Origin: Neorhizobium galegae
GTDB lineage: Bacteria > Pseudomonadota > Alphaproteobacteria > Rhizobiales > Rhizobiaceae
Length of the DNA stretch: 64,000 nucleotides
NCBI RefSeq assembly: GCF_017877055.1
Contig: NZ_JAGIPG010000003.1
Location: 186,001-250,000 of the forward strand
Direction of reading: 5' to 3'
A program made the position numbers and the translations under genes. The notes beneath the pieces are model-generated. The model had not been told where the DNA came from. It ran no database searches and saw nothing but the letters and a program-made list of their open reading frames with translations. Shown here in pieces: positions 60,896 through 64,000 of this stretch (positions within the stretch are counted from its first letter, which is position 1; every line of letters starts with the position of its first letter).

Positions 60896-61732
60896 TCAGC
60901 CTTTGAGACCGGTCATGGTGATGCCCTCGACGAAGCGCTTCTGTGCCAGAAGGAAAGCCGCAACGAGGGGAGTGGTGATGATCAATGTGGCGGCCATGAG
61001 CGCGCCGTAGTCGTCGCCGGCCTCGGCGGCGCGGAAATAGAGGAGGCCGAGCGGTGGTGTCGCATAGGTCTGGTTGGAAACGACGATCAACGGCCAGTAG
61101 AGGTCGTTCCAGTGGGCGACGACCGAGAAGATCGCAAATGCGGTGACCGCCGGCCAGGCGTTCGGCACGATCACGCGGCCGATAATGCCGAGTTCCGACA
61201 TGCCGTCGAGCCGGGCGGCATGTATCAGGTCGTCCGGTATCGCGCGGAAGAACTGCAGGAACAGGAAGATGCCGAAGACGGAGATGGTGAAGGGGGCAAC
61301 CAGTGCAAAATAGCTGTTGAGCACTGCCAAGCGGTCGAAGGCGACATAGAGGGGCAGGGCAGTCGCGTGGATCGGCACCAACAGGCCGAGCATGACCAGC
61401 ATCATCATCAGCCTTGCGGCGCGGAACTTCAGTTTCGCCATGGCATAGGCGCAGGGAATGGCGATCATCACCTGGAAAACGAAAATCAGCGCGCAGACCG
61501 CGACGCCGTTGAAAAGCAGCCGCGTCATCGATACGCGTGTCAGCGCCTTGGCGAAGTTCTGGACGTAGGACCAGTGCTGCGGGATGAGCGACAGCGACGA
61601 GGAGAAGATGTCGCTCTGCGCCTTGCCGGCGGTCGAAATCATGAAGACGTAGGGAGCGAGAAAGATCGCCGCCCCGAAGATCAGGACCGACAGGCGGACG
61701 GCGCGCCCCAGGGTGAAGGTTTGGGCGTTCAT
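60896..61732 (-). CDS. ABC sugar transporter permease 2 (MalG/UgpE-like)
   Basis: Inner-membrane permease (278 residues), six helices, coupling loop IHAARLDGMSELGIIGRVIV. The start ATG 61732 overlaps the stop of permease 1 (ATGA). The open frame continues upstream a further 224 codons, but that is the shadow of permease 1. It lies 25 bases ahead of the binding-protein gene. Confidence 0.93.
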   Translation of the reverse strand: MNAQTFTLGRAVRLSVLIFGAAIFLAPYVFMISTAGKAQSDIFSSSLSLIPQHWSYVQNFAKALTRVSMTRLLFNGVAVCALIFVFQVMIAIPCAYAMAKLKFRAARLMMMLVMLGLLVPIHATALPLYVAFDRLAVLNSYFALVAPFTISVFGIFLFLQFFRAIPDDLIHAARLDGMSELGIIGRVIVPNAWPAVTAFAIFSVVAHWNDLYWPLIVVSNQTYATPPLGLLYFRAAEAGDDYGALMAATLIITTPLVAAFLLAQKRFVEGITMTGLKG

Positions 61733-62661
61733 GAGTAATGCACCTGCTTGTCCTGGACGCGGTATTGAAGGAACATCAGCACCACCAGGATCGCCAGGAA
61801 CACGACCGTCATCGCCGAGGCGTAACCAACCTTCAGGTAGACGAAACCTTCCTGGTAGATGGTGAAGAGCAGCACTTCGGACGCCTTGTTCGGACCACCT
61901 TCGGTCAAGGTCTTGACGGTTTCGAAGACCTTGACCGCGTTGATGATGCTGATCGTGGTGACAAAAAGCGTCGTTGGCCCGAGCATCGGCCAGGTGACCA
62001 GCCGGCACCGGTCGAAGGCCGAGCGGGCGCCATCGACATGCGCCGCCTGATAGAGTTCGCGGGGGATCGCCGTAAGGCCGGCGAGGAACAGCACGAGATT
62101 GAAGCCGACCGATTGCCAGATGCCGATGATCGACAGGCTGTAGAGGACGGACATGGAAGCGCCGAGCCAGTTCGGACCCGGCAGACCGCCGAGCGCCAGA
62201 AGCGCGTTGATCGGGCCGATGGTCGGGTGGAACAGATATTGCCAGACGGTCGCCATGGCGACGAGGAGCGAAGCGACCGGCAGGAAATAGGCGGTTCGAA
62301 AGAAGGAACGGCCGATATTCTCGCTTTCGATCAGCATCGCAAGGCCGAGCGCCATGAAGATCGAGATCGGCGCGACGATCGCGGTATAGACCGTCGTGTT
62401 CCACAGCGAGCGGCGGAAGGTGCGGTCGGTGAAGAGTTCTGTGTAATTGTCGAAGCCGACAAAACGGAAACCCGCATAGCCAAGCTCGTAATCGGTAAAT
62501 CCGAACAGGATCACCACCGCCACCGGCAGCAGGATGAAGACGAACAGAAGAACCATTGCCGGCAGCGACAGCACGAGTGCCGCGCGTGCCTCCTGCCGTT
62601 CGGCGGCCGAGCGGGCAGGTTTTCTGACGACGGGGAGTGCAGCAGCGATCGCGTCAGCCAC
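61729..62661 (-). CDS. ABC sugar transporter permease 1 (MalF/UgpA-like)
   Basis: Inner-membrane permease (310 residues) with six helices (first VLSLPAMVLLFVFILLPVAV) and coupling loop YQAAHVDGARSAFDRCRLVT. The start is taken as GTG 62661, overlapping the ATPase stop by 8 bases, with ggagacgg seven bases upstream. An ATG at 62688 is the alternative, and the frame runs further into the ATPase gene without support. Confidence 0.9.
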   Translation of the reverse strand: MADAIAAALPVVRKPARSAAERQEARAALVLSLPAMVLLFVFILLPVAVVILFGFTDYELGYAGFRFVGFDNYTELFTDRTFRRSLWNTTVYTAIVAPISIFMALGLAMLIESENIGRSFFRTAYFLPVASLLVAMATVWQYLFHPTIGPINALLALGGLPGPNWLGASMSVLYSLSIIGIWQSVGFNLVLFLAGLTAIPRELYQAAHVDGARSAFDRCRLVTWPMLGPTTLFVTTISIINAVKVFETVKTLTEGGPNKASEVLLFTIYQEGFVYLKVGYASAMTVVFLAILVVLMFLQYRVQDKQVHYS

Positions 62662-63823
62662 GGGCCGTCTCCAAGCTGATCGCAGCATCGACCGGTGTCG
62701 AGGGCAGGCGGCGGCCGTCCTCCGCGAAGACGAAAAGCTGGTCGGCGGAGAATTCCAGGCGCACCGGCATGCCGGCCGCAAGCCCGGCGCCTTCTGCCGG
62801 CGAAAGTTTGGCGACGACCGTTTCGCCGATGGCATCGAGCCGGCAATAGAGGATGATCTCTGAACCCAGGAACTCGACGCGGCCGATGCGGGCTGGCAGG
62901 CCCTGCTGGCCGCTGCGGGAGACGCTGACGAATTCTGGTCGGATGCCGATCGTCACCGATGTGCCGGCCGCAACAGTTTCACGGGGCAGCCCGACCCGGA
63001 TATCGCCGAGAGCGATCGTACCATCGGCCCCAACCTGGGAGGGAAAAAGGTTGATGCGCGGCTGGCCGATGAAACGGGCCACCTCGATATGCGCCGGATC
63101 GTCGTAGATCACCTGCGGCGAGGCGAGCTGCAGCATCGAACCGCCGATCATCACCGCGACGCGGTCGGCCATGGAAAGCGCTTCGGCCTGGTCATGGGTG
63201 ACGTAGAGCGTCGGCACGCCGGCGCGGCGGTGCAGCTCGACGATCTCGCCGCGGGCATGGACGCGCAGGTTGGCGTCGAGGTTGGAAAGCGGTTCGTCCA
63301 TCAGAAAGACGGAGGGGCGGCGCACCATGGCGCGGCCGAGCGCGACGCGCTGGCGCTGACCGCCGGACATCTGTCCGGGTTTGCGATCGAGCAGATGGTC
63401 GATCTTCAGCGACACGGCCATCTCGCGCACGTCGCGCTTGATCGCCGCCACCGCCTTGCGCTGGCTGGGCATCAGCGGGCCGATCAGCGGCAGGCGTTGT
63501 GCCCGCGTAAGTTTGCGCATGATGAGCGGTACGGCGATGTTCTGCGCCGCCGTCAGGTGCGGATAAAGCGCGTAGGACTGGAACACCATGGCGATGTTGC
63601 GGTCGGCCGCCGGCATCGGCGACAGATCGCGGTCGCCCAGCATGATTTCGCCGGCATCGGCGCTCTCCAGGCCGGCGAGGATGCGCAGCAACGTGCTCTT
63701 GCCGCAGCCGGAAGGGCCGACGAGGGCGATGAACTCGCCCGGACCGGCATCGAGGCTGACCCCCTTGAGGATCGGATTGCCGGAGAAGGATTTTTCGATG
63801 CCGCGAAGCGAAAGGGCGGTCAT
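62654..63823 (-). CDS. ABC sugar transporter ATP-binding protein (MalK/UgpC-like)
   Basis: ATPase subunit (389 residues) with Walker A GPSGCGKST, signature MSGGQRQRV, Walker B VFLMDEPLSNLDA, the switch His in YVTHDQAEAL, and a C-terminal regulatory TOBE domain. A short insert near IMRKLTRAQRLPLIGPLMP (about residues 95-113) is longer than in MalK. Its ATG overlaps the stop of the next upstream gene. It energises import through the two permeases. Confidence 0.94.
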   Translation of the reverse strand: MTALSLRGIEKSFSGNPILKGVSLDAGPGEFIALVGPSGCGKSTLLRILAGLESADAGEIMLGDRDLSPMPAADRNIAMVFQSYALYPHLTAAQNIAVPLIMRKLTRAQRLPLIGPLMPSQRKAVAAIKRDVREMAVSLKIDHLLDRKPGQMSGGQRQRVALGRAMVRRPSVFLMDEPLSNLDANLRVHARGEIVELHRRAGVPTLYVTHDQAEALSMADRVAVMIGGSMLQLASPQVIYDDPAHIEVARFIGQPRINLFPSQVGADGTIALGDIRVGLPRETVAAGTSVTIGIRPEFVSVSRSGQQGLPARIGRVEFLGSEIILYCRLDAIGETVVAKLSPAEGAGLAAGMPVRLEFSADQLFVFAEDGRRLPSTPVDAAISLETARG

Positions 63824-63999
63824 TCGGCGCTCTCCACTTCCTTGGCGTTGGTCGGATAGACCTCCTCGATGACGTCGTCGAGGACATAGGCCGTCATTCC
63901 GGGCACGGCGACGATATCGCTTTCAACGTCGTCGCCGAATTCATGCACGACCGCGCCGACCAGCCGTTCGCCCGGCATTTCGCGAACGAGCTTGCCGAG
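63820..63999 (-). CDS. C-terminal end of an unidentified gene (cut by window edge)
   Basis: The last 59 codons of a gene on the minus strand, ending VYPTNAKEVESAE with a stop that overlaps the ATPase start (ATGA). The visible part (acidic, with AVPGMTAYVLDDVIEEV) does not let me name a family. Its position as first visible gene of the importer operon suggests an enzyme acting on the imported compound. Confidence 0.6.
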   Translation of the reverse strand, partial: LGKLVREMPGERLVGAVVHEFGDDVESDIVAVPGMTAYVLDDVIEEVYPTNAKEVESAE

Positions 64000-64000
64000 G

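Noticed and set aside
59404..60906. A 500-codon open frame on the plus strand opposite the sugar-binding protein gene
   Set aside because: It is the mirror of a well-supported binding protein with signal peptide, ribosome site and terminator; the mirror protein has no family features. Long antisense frames are common at this GC content.
61733..62404. Upstream extension of permease 2 by 224 codons
   Set aside because: It lies wholly inside permease 1 in another frame. The ATGA overlap at 61729-61732 marks the real start.
1..64000. CRISPR arrays, tRNA or rRNA genes, intact insertion sequences, phage genes
   Set aside because: I scanned for regularly spaced repeats, cloverleaf-like segments, transposase motifs and integrases and saw none that I could support.

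Overview
The window is high-GC, densely coded DNA of a soil or plant-associated alphaproteobacterium, most likely Rhizobiaceae (Rhizobium, Neorhizobium or Agrobacterium type). Grounds: a rhizobial-type mosaic intergenic palindrome (4744-4781), an ExoX/SyrA-type exopolysaccharide repressor homologue, ExoF- and PssA/ExoY-type polysaccharide genes, a peptidase T gene, and many ABC importers with catabolic regulators. I saw no rRNA, tRNA, CRISPR array, phage or intact insertion sequence. The first gene (IclR type) and the last gene are cut by the window edges.

Layout. (1) 1-4686: an IclR regulator, then a three-gene membrane-linked dehydrogenase (small Tat-exported subunit, GMC flavoprotein, triheme cytochrome c) of the gluconate 2-dehydrogenase type. 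(2) 4976-6211: peptidase T, flanked by rhizobial palindromic repeats. (3) 6550-23835: the most unusual part, a catabolic island. A GntR/FCD regulator and a RutF/HpaC-like flavin reductase diverge from a single-strand run of fourteen genes: HpaB-type flavin monooxygenase, a NicX-like 2,5-dihydroxypyridine-type dioxygenase, a polyamine-family ABC importer whose second permease is fused to the ATPase, two paralogous substrate-binding proteins (one Sec, one Tat), an isochorismatase-fold amidohydrolase, a lone FAD-synthetase domain protein, two amidase-signature enzymes, an AbrB-type membrane protein, a RidA-family protein and a cytoplasmic gamma-glutamyltransferase-family protein. TGGTTG/CAACCA operator-like sites fill the divergent intergenic region. 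Together this reads as uptake, oxygenation, ring opening and amide hydrolysis of an N-heterocyclic compound, mixing parts known from the nicotinate (Nic) and pyrimidine (Rut) pathways.

(4) 23899-28444: small secreted proteins that share a Cys/Gly repeat, a fatty-acid-hydroxylase-family enzyme, and a divergent OmpR-type two-component system ending in a clear terminator. (5) 28748-33065: a copper-handling operon (secreted Cys/His protein, Met-rich multicopper oxidase, P1B ATPase, DUF2933 protein). (6) 33144-33611: a broken beta-lactamase-fold exonuclease-like gene.

(7) 33848-58088: a large surface-polysaccharide locus on both strands. It has a priming sugar-phosphate transferase, five glycosyltransferase genes (one a GT4-GT2 fusion), Wzx flippase, Wzy-like polymerase, a Wzz/ExoP-type co-polymerase with a degenerate kinase domain, an ExoF-type export protein, a GH16 hydrolase, and an unusual set of redox or tailoring enzymes (2-oxoglutarate oxygenase-like, UGM-like flavoprotein, GMC oxidoreductase, NAD-epimerase, di-iron hydroxylase-like). 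(8) 58545-64000: a LacI-family regulator convergent with a sugar-type ABC importer operon. The shared terminator lies at 59538-59575.

All functional calls come from reading motifs and gene order; no database search was run.
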